Assembly (NCBI GenBank): GCA_037954325.1 | Contig: JBBMNZ010000003.1 | Span: 20,949,392 to 21,013,391 of the forward strand | Origin: Fistularia commersonii | Lineage: Eukaryota; Chordata; Actinopteri; Syngnathiformes; Fistulariidae | Length of the DNA: 64,000 bases | Direction of reading: 5' to 3' | In this document: piece after piece, positions 36,380-48,361 of the stretch | How positions within the stretch are numbered: the stretch's first letter is position 1 | Layout of the letters: each line of letters starts with the position of its first letter | Notes under the pieces: generated by a model | Told to the model about the DNA's origin: nothing | Databases searched by the model: none | Seen by the model: only the letters and a program-made list of their open reading frames with translations | Translations under genes and position numbers: made by a program

Positions 36380-36492
36380 AAGTATTTCCCATGAATGTCT
36401 AAGAGAACTTGGGGCAAGTTTCAGTTGACCCCAATAAGGGGCGTTTCCCAATGGAGCGGCACTGCATGCTGATTGGACGTCATATCTTATCC
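36380..36492 (+). repeat. Dispersed repeat family A, copy 3 (short)
   Basis: Shares 'aaggggcgtttccc', 'gcggcactgcatgctgattg' and 'gacgtcat' with the copies at 15940 and 33290, then ends. Confidence 0.65.
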
Positions 36493-36494
36493 TA

Positions 36495-39180
36495 TCTTAT
36501 TTGAGAGAAACAAAAATCATTTCACTTTTTGTGGCAGCCTGAGATTTTGGTATCATTTTCTGGGACTCGCCAAAGCCAAGCTGCGATCGTGCTCAAATTG
36601 AGTCACAACACAACAAACTGGATATTTGGGGCTTTTGAACAACGCATGAAATACAAAAGCAAATCTGAAAACGCGCCAGATTCTTTTACAAAATATTAAA
36701 GTCTCGGGGTAGCATTTTGTATTAACCCAAGGGGGTTTCACTTGGTAGAATCACAATAAAATGTGCTGCAAAAGTAAAGTATAGAGGAAATCAAATGGAT
36801 GACGCACTGAGAATATAGAGATGGGGAAAAAAAAAGGAACCAATATTGGCTGGAAGCTGGAGAGACCAGGATCAGGAAACGACATACATAAATACTCTCT
36901 CCAGCCCATTGTCAGAATTCAATAGCATCTTCAGTGAAGTCTATTTTCACCTTGAGTCGGACAGGTATGACATGAGTGACTAACCTCTTCACGCCACCGG
37001 ATATATTTTTTTTTCTTTCCTACTCAGCCTCCAAACCCGCTCACATGCAGTCGTGAAGCAGAGCAATTTGTCTGCTCGCATTTAATGTTTTGATCACTTA
37101 ACATTTTTTGTTTTTTTTCCAGTCCTCTTCCATCATTGGTTTGGGGCTCTCTGTTGTTAAATGGTTTCATTTTCTTTCTTTCTTTTTTTTTTTTTGTTTT
37201 GTTTTTTTGTCTATTTTAATAAATTCTCTGTGCTATTTCCTGCTTCTTGACGTCGCAATCCCACACGATAACTTAATACTGTTAAATCCGTGAAGTTGCC
37301 CCTTTGAAGACCAACCTACAGTTGGTCATGGTGAGAATTCTTTAAATCCTCTCGGGAGTTCAGGGCTCGGCACCAGCTGTTTCAAAGTTGATGTAGCGAT
37401 GTGATGTGTTTTAGGAGTGCAGTATTTCTAAAACAATCTGGATTCTGTGTCTCTCTGACTGTGAGGTACAAAAAAAAACATTCGGGCACTTTCACACAGT
37501 GCCGGGGTGAGATGTTCCTGAGATACACAACATTTTTTTCCTTTTAGAAAATTCTGCGAGGCAACACATAGGCTCAACAAATCACTAAAAGTATGATTTA
37601 AATAGAAAGTAAATCTACATCATATGTGTATGTGCTAACTAAATAAGAGAGGACCTAGAATATACCCCTGTAGGACCCCAAAATGGCAAGAGGCATCTTC
37701 ATTTGCTACCATAAAAAGCACAAGAATATAAAAAAATCAATGTTAAAGATCTTATTATTACTTCAGGCTGGTTGAATAACATGTTTTGGTCTCCTGTATC
37801 CAAAGCGCAGTGAAAACAACACAGAATTCAAAAAGAATAGAGGCAAAGCGTACAATGGCAAGAGTCAATACATCAGGAATGGCCTCAACAGGAGATATAT
37901 ATTGTTGCTGTGCATTGAAAAGAAACAAGATGGAAATTTTTAAAGAAAAAAAAAAAGAAATCAAGACTTTTTTTTCTGAAATATGGAATAGATGTGAAAT
38001 GTGAAATGATGCTGGCAATACGTAGACAGAGATCCTTTGACCCAAAAACAACAAAATATTGAAAAGGAAATGGAAAGAAAAGGAGAGTGCAGATGAGGAC
38101 GGCTGAATTATCAGGATCATCAGCATGAAATACAACGTTTAAAAAAAAATAAGTGGGCATGAAGTCAGGAGAGCAGATGGATGGTTCAGGAAGTGCAACA
38201 CGGTGTTCCAGGGTGGACAGAGATTTCTTTGAACTCGTTTGTGACGCATGTGGACAGCAGTCTGTTTGCACTCTTATTTTAGTGGGACTGCGAACTGCAA
38301 GTCCTGCCTATTTTGCTGTAAAAATAATTCATTTCTTCAAATCTCACCCCTCACCGGGAGGAGGGGGAGCGTATTTAACAGGCTAATTACAGAATGTAAG
38401 ATTTTAAAAAGGGATGATGACCCTGTTAGTGATCATATCAACCTTTCTAGCATTGATTGAATTCTGACGTGTCCCCGACCAGCTTTCCTCCAAAGTCCTC
38501 AAATCCTAATCATCTTACACCACAGTAAAGAACTTAGGTTCAGGTTCTTATTAGTTGGCAACAGAATGAAAAATATTTGGATGAAAAATGTTAAACATAG
38601 CTCTTCCATAGTGATTTGCTATTGCAAATCGGAAAGGTCGGTTTCGGGTCAACGTGGAGGAGTTAAATCCAAAACAGGCATGGCAACAGCAACAAACTTC
38701 ACATCCACTTAGTGACCTTCATGTTTGCTTTTTGGGGGATCCATGAGAAGCGTTAAAACAACACTTTATCTATACAAAGGTTAAGAACTTTAGTACAAGA
38801 CTCGTACTGATCTCAAAATAATTGCGAGCTGCTATTCAAGGGTTTGCTCTGTTGTTTACTATTAGTTTTTTATAACCTCCTGATAATAAGACCATTAATA
38901 ATAATTACGTCGAGACGTTACGGGAGGAAATGTAATTTTTTTTTTTTTGTATCACAAATAGATAAAAATGATTTTTCCGATGGCTGTAGACAAGCTCAGT
39001 GCATGCGAGTGATATCGTGATGGCTTAAGCACGTCGGCTCTTCGTTGTTTTTGTTTAACGCTTCCCGAAGAAATGCTAAAAACAAATTAACAAAATGAAT
39101 AAACTGTCCGTCCTGCTGCTCCCTTGAAACGGGAGGGAGGGTCACAGTTTCAGCAGTTGATACGATTTATTATCGTATAA
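36495..39180. other. Non-coding stretch, no gene recognised
   Basis: Unassigned AT-rich sequence with T runs at 37182-37195 and 38938-38949. A segment near 37640-37680 ('aggacctagaatatacccct' then 'taggacccca') may be a LINE-derived piece, but I could not support a boundary. Open frames at 37758-38386 overlap on both strands and look accidental. Confidence 0.4.
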
Positions 39181-39184
39181 ACAT

Positions 39185-39735
39185 CGCGAGCCATATATGG
39201 CTCTTCTGGTGACGGCATATGGCTCCCAGACAATTTTGAGTTGAAAAATAAAAAATCAGTTTGGAAGTGATTTTAAAATACTTGTGATATTTCTTTACAG
39301 TAAAGTATACAGTAATTAGTTTTGAAAATAAATTTCACGGGTCACCCGTCGGTCAGGTCGGGAACCATTGTCTTCCGTGCACGTCCGGGTCGTTGTAAAA
39401 GTGAAGAAATTAATTTATCAGACAGCTAACTAGTTTATCCGCGTCAACCCTCGTAACGGAAAAGATGGCGAAAAGAAAAAAAGACCATGATTACCGCGCA
39501 TTCCAGGCTGCGTGGACTGAGGAATTTGCATTTGGATAAATTTTTGGATAAAATTGCATCGATGAAACGGTCAAATATAAAGCGGCACTTCAAACAAATC
39601 CATGCAGCACCAGAGGTCGCATTAAAAGTAAGACATGTTTCATTTATTACACAGTAAAAATACTGTATGGCTCCAAATTAAATATATTTAGAAATATTTG
39701 GCTTTTATGGCTCTCCCAGTCAAAAAGGTTATAAA
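39185..39735 (+). mobile_element. hAT element remnant with BED-finger start
   Basis: The left part carries 'gagccatatatggctctt' and 'gacggcatatggctcc', and the right part 'atttggcttttatggctctc' with 'aaaaaggtt', as in a known fish hAT family. Between them lies a transposase start (39465) and a separate in-frame piece 'MKRSNIKRHF' at about 39562-39595, the zinc-finger end of the same domain. Most of the transposase is deleted. Confidence 0.65.
39465..39539 (+). pseudogene. hAT transposase, first 24 codons
   Basis: Starts MAKRKKDHDYRAF and continues WTEEFAF before a TAA. This is the usual start of a BED-type zinc-finger hAT transposase of fish. The finger's Cys pair is deleted while the later KRSNIKRHF part, which carries the first zinc-binding His, survives downstream. 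Confidence 0.65.
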
Positions 39736-39757
39736 CAGTATACCTCTTTAGCATCTT

Positions 39758-39945
39758 GTGAAAAGCTATCACAAGATGCTTTTCAAAAATGTCATACATT
39801 CTGGATTCATTACAAATCAACTGAAATATTGCAAGCCTTTTATTATTTTAATATTGCTGATTATGTCTTACATCTTAAGAAAACTCAAAAATCCTATCTC
39901 AAAAGAATTAGAATATCGTGAAAAAGTAATTTTTGTTTTTTTAAT
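39758..39945 (-). mobile_element. MITE family C, partial copy
   Basis: The segment 'cattctggattcattacaaa' through 'atcctatctcaaaagaatta' matches the reverse complement of 48070-48200 within the full copy at 47986-48279. The outer inverted repeats are missing on the left and incomplete on the right. Confidence 0.75.
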
Positions 39946-39949
39946 TGTA

Positions 39950-40615
39950 GATAATTATAGATTATTATTATGATAATTATTAAACGAATGTTTGAATACA
40001 CGATTTCTCCGTTCCTGATCACTGCAGCTGTCTCCGATGCAGTTTTATGCAAAGTTGTGATGTTCAAAAGCATCTATGTATTCCATCTGGTTACAGGATT
40101 CTTCTGCCAAACCAAGAATATATTTCCATTTCATATTTTACCCTTCCCACAATTCCCATTATTCAGCCGCTCATTGTTGCAGACCTGCAGAGGGTCATTT
40201 GAATTAGCATCCATTCCATTGGGACTTTTGGGTAAGGCGATGGAACTTTGAAAAGTTTTATAACCTCTGGATGCACTTCTGAAGAAGTGTTTAACAGGAC
40301 CGGCTGGCAGTGATTTTACCAAAGTTTTTTTTTGTTTTTTTTTCCCTCCCTCTCTCTCGCATAGCGAAAGGATCCATCAGTGATGATGGACACGGCTTTC
40401 AGGCTGACGCCCGATGGTGTTTTGACATTTCATTCAAGGCCGGTTACGTTTCAAAATGAGTTTGTTCGTTTATTTGGCCGTTTCGTTTCGAGTCCATTAC
40501 TCCGACAGGTAAAAACATTGCGCAATCGCTAACAGAAAAATAAAGGCAGTTGATGTGGATAAAAATTCTGTTGACTTCTATATCAATGATGTCCGGTTTA
40601 GAGACAATGGCATTG
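39950..40615. other. Non-coding stretch, no gene recognised
   Basis: Unassigned sequence with a T run near 40325. No exon or repeat boundary could be supported. Confidence 0.4.
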
Positions 40616-40618
40616 AGG

Positions 40619-40835
40619 AAAAGATAGGAGGTGGAGGTAGCAGAGGTGAAGATGGGATGGATAGGATCAGGAATGAGTCCGTCTGAGGGACATCACCTTA
40701 GACATTCTGGATATAAGATGATTTAGACATGAGGGATGGTGAAGATCTGGGGAGAAGGGCGCTGAGATTGGAGCCACCTGCTAGGAGACGTTGAGGAAGT
40801 GATGGAGGACATGGAAAAGACTCATCTTATACTTA
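40619..40835 (+). mobile_element. RTE-like LINE fragment
   Basis: The segment 'gggatggataggatcaggaa' then 'tgagtccgtctgagggacat' matches 51290-51330 of the larger copy, followed by 'gggagaagggcgctgagatt' corresponding to 'gagaagatcagagaagccgg'. It covers only the region just downstream of the reverse transcriptase core and ends without the LINE 3' tail. Confidence 0.65.
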
Positions 40836-41545
40836 CACAAGCTACCATCTAAAGACCTTGAGTTCGAATTCAGAATGCAGATCTTACATCTAAAACCTTT
40901 TTGAAAAGATTTGGAAAAGTCTTGTGTGAAGCTACAACTAGATTCCTTCTCCACTCGCTCATGTCATCGGAGTTGTCATTGAACAATCCGAGCTGTTCTG
41001 CCCAAAGCTCCACCGCCCCTTCCTCTTTCTGGATGGTCCATTCTGACTGGGACGTCCTTCGCCGTTCCCGTTCATCCACACAACATAGAAACACCGTCTC
41101 TCAGAATCAGAAAAACATTGTTGACCTTTTATGATTTTTTTTGGGGCTCATCGATTGTTTGTTGAGTGTGTCCTACGGAGCTACAACTGCGCTAAGACTA
41201 CCAGCTTCTCCTTGACAACAGAGATGATGGGAGCGACTCCAGTTAAGACTCTTGGGATTTCCTTTCAACTTTCAGTTTTAAGTCTGTGACTTCCAAAATT
41301 GTAAAGTTACGCCCAGCATTATTTGGTGTCGGAAAATAGGAAGAGGGTTACCGTCAAGGCTGGTGTCTCACATCTCATTCCTTCAAGAAAGGATCTACAC
41401 ATCCAGTAGTATCGAAAGATTTAGTCATTTTTATGGAGCTTAGCGTGTTTGTCATTCAAGTTCACCTCTTTGAGAGGCTTTGCGCTCTTTTTTTCAACTT
41501 ATACTTTATTAATCCCTCATGGGGAAACTCCTTCTTTGCATTTTA
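40836..41545. other. Non-coding stretch; possible LINE tail at 41500-41535
   Basis: Mostly unassigned. 'atactttattaatccctcat' at 41501-41520 followed by 'ggggaaactc' resembles the tail of an abundant fish LINE/SINE ('actttattgatcccc...ggggaaattgc'), of which another copy lies at 46140-46185. Confidence 0.4.
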
Positions 41546-41548
41546 ACA

Positions 41549-42060
41549 CAGGTATGGGCAAACCAAGGCCCGCAGGCCATATATTGGGTTTTTAATCCAG
41601 CGCACCAAACGTTCAATTTTATCATAATTAAACCTCATTTAATTACTGTTTCCCTGAAATACCCACATTCCCCAAATTACTTTCTACATCCCTTTTTCAC
41701 TTTGCCTTCGAAACCGTCTGTAAGAATGAGCAGATCAAGGGAATGGAGAGTGGACAGTGAGTGCCGAGTGTTTAAAGAATCAGCGGCTGTATGCCTGATA
41801 TGGCAAAAAAAACTATCGCGTATTTCAAAGAATACAACTTAGCATGCCACAAAGCATGCTAACTACGCTAGTGAGCTGTCGACACAAGAACGGGAAGCCA
41901 CGGCTCAGAAGTTCACGGCTATTTTACAGACTCTGCAAATTTTTTTCACCGACTAACCACGATTAAAGAGTCGTGTACCGAGGCAAGTTCTATGCTTGCA
42001 TTCAAATTAGTGATAGCCATGTTTCTAAACCTCCAGAAGTTGCTGACGTTGTTTGACCTA
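41549..42060 (+). mobile_element. hAT element remnant with BED-finger transposase start
   Basis: The left end 'caggtatgggcaaaccaagg' followed by 'cccgcaggcc' is a decayed form of the 'caggggtgggcaaactacgg' end seen at 61525. From 41727 the frame reads MSRSREWRVDSECRVFKE and later 'AVCLIW', which matches the N-terminus of a GTF2IRD2/ZBED-like hAT transposase where the second Cys of the finger (C-L-I-C) has become Trp. The right end was not found; the boundary is approximate. Confidence 0.6.
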
Positions 42061-42235
42061 CATATATGAGTAGACATTCAGCATCATAAACACCAACAAA
42101 CCAGAGATATATGTTAAGTGACCAAATCCTGAGAATTCTCCCAAAAAAAAACAACCCCAGACTTGGATTAACTGGCAAAAAAAGCAGATCAACAATACTG
42201 CTTCCACTGAAACCAGACGTGGCTTTGTGTTATAG

Positions 42236-42790
42236 CAGGGGTTCCTAAACTTTTTCCTGCAAGGACCAAATAACTTTTCCCTTCTCAGTTTGTAACAAAA
42301 AGTGTGACCATTGCAAAGGTGTCTAAACGTAAAGATTTATTGTTTTCCAGAAAGCCACACATAACCAAAAAATAACCCTTTCTGACCTACAGGAAGAAAA
42401 AAAATCAGAAAATAAATAATAACATTATTAATGAAATTAATAACACAATTTATATACTAGATAATAACCAAATAACCCATTTTGAGTATTTCACAGAAGA
42501 AAAAAAAAAGGAAAATTAACTTTCTTGTAGATGCAACTGTTTGCAGCTCTCTCATATCAAATTCACTGTGAAAAACAGAAAGCAAGCAGGCTATGAAACC
42601 AAAATGATACCAACACAACACATTTCACTACCAGTATGGTTGTAGAACGGATTTTATCTCAATAGATTTCATTATGATTATATTTGTAATCTTTTTTGCA
42701 TTATTTGCATGATTTTAAAATAAGGCATCTCCGGATATTGTTCAGGGGTCGGGCAAAATGTGGAGGCCGGCCGTAGTTTGGGGAACACTG
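42236..42790. mobile_element. Non-autonomous hAT element with 8-bp target duplication
   Basis: Left end 'caggggttcctaaacttttt', right end the complement of 'cagtgttccccaaactacgg'; the two agree apart from a few bases. The flanks are TGTTATAG (42228-42235) and GGTTATAG (42791-42798), an 8-bp duplication with one mismatch. The body is AT-rich and non-coding. Confidence 0.8.
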
Positions 42791-42989
42791 GGTTATAGAA
42801 TCAATGCATCCGGAAAACAATTTATCCAATGAGCTTTGCATATTTGTGCTTTGAGAAAAGACCAAATCCTTTCAAGGCTTTTTCATGCGCTTCTATTCTA
42901 TCCTTTGAGGCCCGCCAGTCAAAACCTTTACCGATTCCCGATTTAACCAATCATGGATGAACCAAGAGCAGTTTACTGCCATCTATCAG

Positions 42990-43080
42990 CACCAGGGGAG
43001 AATTTAAGGTTCGGTATCTTGCTCAACAACACTTTGGTACTCTCGAACCAGGACCGCTCTACCTCCTGCACAACGCAATG
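42990..43080 (-). repeat. tRNA-derived SINE head, reversed
   Basis: The minus strand reads 'gaggtagagcggtcctggtt' then 'cgagagtaccaaagtgttgt' and 'tgagcaagataccgaacc', the same family as 3726-3992 ('tgatagagcgg' and 'aaagtgttttttgctcaag'). Only the tRNA-like head and its immediate downstream part are present. Confidence 0.55.
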
Positions 43081-43669
43081 TGCCACGTCCTTGTGTACCG
43101 AAACTAGGTGTTAGCTATTTTCAAAGCATCCGCGTCGTGACGGTTGACGACGGCTTTCGGGTGACAACCAATGAGTGGATACCTCTCTGTTCGGTTGTCT
43201 TGAACGACTCGTATTGGACTGTCAGTTTCCAATTGCGCAAATCGCCGCCACATCTCGATAATGATTAGAATTTTCATCCGAATCCGACGGTAATAGAGTG
43301 ATAGAATTTGTTGCATCACATATTGTCGTCACGGCGCCGCAATGTATGACTTTTACAGATGAATATGTTGTTTTTTGGGAGTTACGACATTTGCTCTGTA
43401 AATATTTAGCCTCATCACAAAGCTGCAGCCGACGGTCAGAAAGGTATTTATGCACAATATTATAATGTCACAGTGAAGGTGATCATTTATCCTTTGTTTG
43501 TTAAACAGTCTCATTTGTTTATTTGTTTTTTGAAGTCCTAATAAACGTTTGAATTTCAGAGATTTCCGCGATACGTCACGTTTTGATAAATCGAAAGGGA
43601 TCTTCACATTTGAACCATAACATCCCAAAGTTCATCTTTGATTTCTTGCGAGCTTATCTTGACTTGCTA

Positions 43670-44396
43670 GTTTAAGTTTTTCCGTGACCAAGCTCGTAAC
43701 TAGTTTTGCTCGCGAATTAAATTTCCCCATTGAAACAAATTGAAATGCTTTTAATCTGTTCCAGCTCCCTATTTTGTTACATATTTTTAAACAGAAAAAT
43801 GGAATTTATAAATAACAAATGCTCTATACAAAATAATAATACATTGAGAGAGAATTGAGAGAACTTAAAGAAATAAACTGGTTTTATTAAGTGTTTTCAC
43901 CTTGAAGATTGCTTAAATTAGCTTACTTGCTAGACACTTAATGCTACAATGTATTGCTAAATGTAACTTGCACACTTTGCTACAATTTAATGCTAAACTT
44001 AATTTAGCAAAAGACCGAATGCCGATTCCTTGAAATTATCAAAAAATCCCCGCCTGACTTTGCATGACCCTACCGATGCCTCATCTGCACCCAATCCCCA
44101 TAAATGTGTTTTATCTCCGTCACAGAATCTCTCCAAAAAGAAGTTCTCCATCTCTTCATGGACAAGACCACAACACATACACCTTGTTTTTTTTTCAATG
44201 ATTTCGCGGGGCTATCTAATGGCGGAGTGTCGGACCATTTTTTTAAACGCCACTGCACCAACAACGGCGGCATGACGTTGTCAAAAGCTCATCCCGCTCG
44301 CTCACGGCTCGGAAAAAAAAATCTACCGAGCAGCAGTTCGTATTGGAAAACTCCAAAGCTGCAATGCAATTGTAAGTCAAGGTTCTACTGTATTAC
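43670..44396. mobile_element. Tigger-like non-autonomous DNA transposon
   Basis: The right end 'taagtcaaggttctactgta' is the reverse complement of a 'tacagtagaaccttgactta' terminus and matches the end at 18089. The left part has 'ctcgtaactagttttgctcg' and 'aaattgaaatgcttttaatc', typical of the sub-terminal region of these fish elements. No transposase frame is readable. The left boundary is approximate. Confidence 0.5.
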
Positions 44397-44399
44397 AAA

Positions 44400-46135
44400 A
44401 ACCTCAAAAGAGCCGTTTCAGAGCAATCAAATGTTTCCAAACAGGATGAAAGAGAGGTCACGATGACATTGATCACCAAATGTCAATATTTGTCCAGATC
44501 TGAAGAAATACTTTCAAGCCTCTGATGCTCTCTGGTTTCATAAGAAATATTGACAGATGGTCACTCATGATACCAAAATAAACTTGAATAGGGATGCGGG
44601 GCGCAAACGTAATGACGTTACCATGGCAAACTGTTCAGGGAAGGTCCTCACCAACATCGTCGGGGTTGACATTTTCCGAACAAAGACATTGGTCTTCCGC
44701 CGCCAATAACGTAGTGGTATGTTGAATTAGATAAAATGGATTAAAGTGTTTGGAGAATTTACTTGAGCACGTGGATAATGGATCCATATATCAGTGTGCG
44801 AAGGATTTGCGGCAGCGTAGCACCGATTCACACGTCCACGCCGCTAATAAGACCACTCATCCATTAAGTGCACCTTGTGGTGGCTTTCTCATTAGTCCCT
44901 TTCACGTGATGTAATTACCCGTCACCGATGATCGAGCAGACACGAACGAGAAAAGCGCAGCTTTATCCGGAGAGAAATCTCCAATTCTTGAAATGTCGAC
45001 GCGTCGCGCACCGAATTTTCACAGTCCGAGAGACGGTCATCTAATCTAATCCCCTGCTACCGCGTGATTTGCGGACGTTGCCGCGTCAGTTCTCGGTTAC
45101 GTGAACTAGAAACGCGTCTCCGCTCGAGGAAAACGCAAACCTCGCCAAGATTTATAGAAAGATTTATAATGTCAATTGTTGTCCTGCTGCCTCTGCTTTC
45201 TATTCAGCTTGCTTGCCTTTATTATGTGACATTTATTTCCAATTTTTCTTCCTCCTGCTTGTCCCGCCAAGCACTACGTCCCGACGTGGGTTTGAAATGT
45301 GCAAATGGAATTGCCCTGCCATTGCGAGCCAACAGGGATCTGACATCTAGGTGCTTTATTAGTTGAGTTTTGACACAAGCTGGCAATGTTTTTTTTTTTC
45401 CTTTTTTTTTTCCTTTTTTTTTTTTTTTGCACAATGAAAATGACAGTGGATTCTATAAATAAACCCTGTCCCCCTCATTTTAATCTCCATCATCAACAGG
45501 GATCTCTGCAAAGCAGGGCCGAGAGCAGGTTCGCCACGGATTCTGATCTTTTTTTTTTGTACCTTTAAAAACAGCCAACGTGACAGCTGCCTCACCTGCA
45601 GACATGATCTATGTATGTGTTCCCATTTTTTTTTTTTTCTTTTTTATCATTTCGCATTCTGCCGCTAATCCCGCGTCCAAGTATGAAGGTTCTGCATGCC
45701 TGTCAAATGCTGCCCAAGATCAGACAAATATGCATACAGTGTATATAACGGGAAGGCTGTCTTCGCCCGACAACAAATCCGACTGCTAGATTACACAAAC
45801 AAAAAAATCTACGGAACAAATCCAAAAGGAATTATTAATGAGAAATGAATAACTTCTTGTGTGATGGAGTAACCAGACAACTCGCCAAAGAGCAATTAAA
45901 TTCTCCATAACGTGAGAATACTCCGCTTGCCTATCCTTTATTTCAAAAATATATCCCGATTTAAAGTTGCCAGCATCTTGAAATAAAGACATTTTTGAAA
46001 CTGAGTAATGTCTACCTTGCTCCGCATTAGAGGCGATGACCACAATAAACGTATTTACTTCTAACGCTTCTTTGAAAAAGAAAAAATCTATTTATATTGA
46101 CACAATGATGACGATGATGACCGAACCATAGCATA
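44400..46135. other. Non-coding stretch, no gene recognised; candidate regulatory patches
   Basis: An X-box-like site lies at 44617-44630. The patches 44600-45060 and 45160-45560 are non-repetitive, carry more CG than their surroundings and might be conserved non-coding sequence. T-rich tracts occupy 45389-45429 and 45630-45645. No exon was supported. Confidence 0.4.
44617..44630. promoter_or_regulatory. X-box-like (RFX-type) palindrome
   Basis: GTTACCATGGCAAA differs from the palindromic X-box GTTNCCATGGNAAC only at the last base. It lies in a non-repetitive patch without a gene. Confidence 0.35.
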
Positions 46136-46136
46136 A

Positions 46137-46320
46137 AATCAGAATCAGAATACTTTATTGATCCCCCAGGGGGAAATTGCTTTTTTATCAAAAGGAGCTC
46201 CTGGTACAGAGTAAAATGGGGAAGAATCCAATAGAACCCTATCTAAAAATCAAGAATAAAGTAGCAAACGAGTGATAAAGATAAAATAAAAAAGGAGTAA
46301 AGATTGAAATATAGCAAGGA
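46137..46320 (+). repeat. LINE/SINE tail 'cagaatactttattgatccc'
   Basis: The start 'aatcagaatactttattgat' then 'cccccagggggaaattgc' is a very common fish retroposon tail. The following 130 bases are A-rich and include 'aaataaaaaagg'. The orientation of the parent element is not certain. Confidence 0.5.
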
Positions 46321-47345
46321 AAGAATTCCTGTAGTTGACCACCATATCATGGAGTGGGTTGTTTGTTGATAGCGAAAGCAACACCATTCCTTTTTGGATT
46401 AAAGGGAATGTATATGTATGTTTATGCATAATATACATGCATATGAAGTTACATGATGTGAGAGAAGAGGGTTATACGGAGGCAGGTGATTGGCTGCGGC
46501 GACCCCTTGAGGCAACGGCCCCCCGCTCCCCTCCCGTTCTCGCTTATCGAATGCAGACGAAGGGCGGCCGTTGCAGTTTCCCCAAGTGAACAGAGAGAAA
46601 ACACTAAAAGCTAATCACTGTTGTTGCCACGTAAACAAGAGTAAGTACGCACTTGCGGTTGGTGGTCTTTTGTCCACCACCCCAACTGTTTCAAAAATAA
46701 ACCGCAAATGTTGGATGGATTTTATAAAGTAATTAAGCTACGTGTTTTTGTTCATCGTAAGCCGTTATTAGGATGCGATCGCCGATTCGAGAGAATCTAT
46801 AAATATGAAATACGTGATAAGTCCGATGGTGGGCAGAAAACTGCAAATGTATGCACCGTCACACTTGTAGGTTCTCAAAGACGCTTTCTCAAGAATGTTT
46901 GTTTTATTCTGGCCATCGTGGTCTGCTTCTTCCTTGCTGAAGAAACATTACAAGAATTATAATTTTCTTTTTTTTTTTTTTCCAGCAGGGTGACAAAACA
47001 AATGGCAAAAGCCCACTAATCCTGACCGGTGAAACATTCAGGTGACCGCATACAGTGATTTGTAAGGAGAGGAGGAAAAAAAAAAAGCACAATACCTAAT
47101 AATTATAAAATATTATAAGACCATGAAACCCAAAGTTAGCGGAGAGAAAACATGAGATTGTCTGATGGAATCTCACGTATGTGTTAATTCTTTGAAGTAA
47201 ATTTTATTTTGAAAATTTGCATTAAGATGTTAATTGTTGTAAAATCATTACCTAGAAGTAACAGTTAGTCCAAATTTTTTCTTTGTTTTAGTGTAAAGGA
47301 GGTAAACAGGTATATTATAAAAACATTTATATGTAACAAACTGTT
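46321..47345. other. Non-coding stretch, no gene recognised
   Basis: Unassigned sequence with T and A runs near 46970 and 47077. The plus-strand open frame 46708-46962 resembles no protein I know. Confidence 0.4.
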
Positions 47346-47349
47346 CCTC

Positions 47350-47888
47350 TACATTAATTAATATTAAAAATGAATATTAAAAAAAGAATTGATCAAATTA
47401 CACCAAAAAATATTGTTGAGTTAAAAGAGAAAATCTTGTCACTGTGGGAAAATTTGGCACTAGAATTTATTAGAAAATGGATTGGTAGCATGTATAAGAG
47501 GAAGCATCATGTTTACATGCCTATTATGGTTATTAAATCAATATTTTTAATTATGCCAGTTTGTTTTTGTTTTTGTTATTGTTTTTGATTTTTTATAGAA
47601 ATAAGAAAAGAAAAGATAATTTCAACAATGTCACTAGACGTTCTCTTCATCAAAAAATCATTTTTTTTTCAAATTTTGAAGCAAAAAATACATTGCAAAG
47701 TTACTTTTACATTTTTTCCCTGCACGTTTTTTTTTTTTTTGAAACCCACTGTATAAAACCCTCAGATGCATGTGAGAAAAAAACACACGTGCTGCACTAA
47801 CACAAAGATTTGATTTCAGGCAGGGGGGCCACAAAATGTTGTTCCGAGGGCCACAATTTGCCCGCGGGCCACGAGTCTGAGACCCCTG
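47350..47888 (+). mobile_element. Chimeric repeat B, copy 2: Tc1 transposase tail joined to a hAT-like end
   Basis: The frame from 47370 encodes ELKEKILSLWENLALEF and IRKWIGSMYKRKHHVY, which matches the last 60 residues of a Tc1-type transposase (L-K-E-K-I, W, E-F-I, S-M, R motifs). The frame then leaves the Tc1 pattern, and the copy-1 tail is changed here. The right end 'cccgcgggccacgagtctga' plus 'gacccctg' is the complement of a hAT-like terminus. Copy 1 is at 21215-21690. Confidence 0.7.
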
Positions 47889-47985
47889 AGCTACAGTATC
47901 TGAATTGTATATGTATTTAGACAGCAATATGATTTAATGTGAAGCTGTGACTGAATATTAACACTCTTTAATATATATATATATA

Positions 47986-48279
47986 TACAGGACTGTCTCA
48001 GAAAATTAGAATATTGTGATAAAGTTCTTTATCTTCTCTAATGCAATTGAAAAACTTTTTCATAATATTCTAATATTTTACTCTAATATTTTGAGATAGG
48101 ATTTTTGAGTTTTCTTAAGATGTAAGCCATAATCAGCAATATTAAAATAACAAAAGGCTTGCAATATTTCAGTTTATTTGTAATGAATCCAGAATTAATT
48201 ACATTTTTGCTTTTGTAATTGCATTACAGAAGATAAAGAACTTTATCACAATATTCTGATTTTCTGAGACAGTCCTGTA
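47986..48279. mobile_element. MITE family C, full palindromic copy
   Basis: About 290 bp with terminal inverted repeats of 52 bp (47986-48037 and 48228-48279) that differ at one base; the similarity extends a further 10 bases. The ends read 'tacaggactgtctcagaaaa'. It is inserted in a TA repeat, so the TA target cannot be separated from the surroundings. The centre matches 39758-39945. It has no coding sequence and is probably a Tc1/mariner-type MITE. Confidence 0.85.
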
Positions 48280-48361
48280 TGTATGACTGAAATACATGGT
48301 GGATGGTAATGAAATTGACATTAAATAATAGCATTTCAATTTGATCCATTAGAATGAATAA

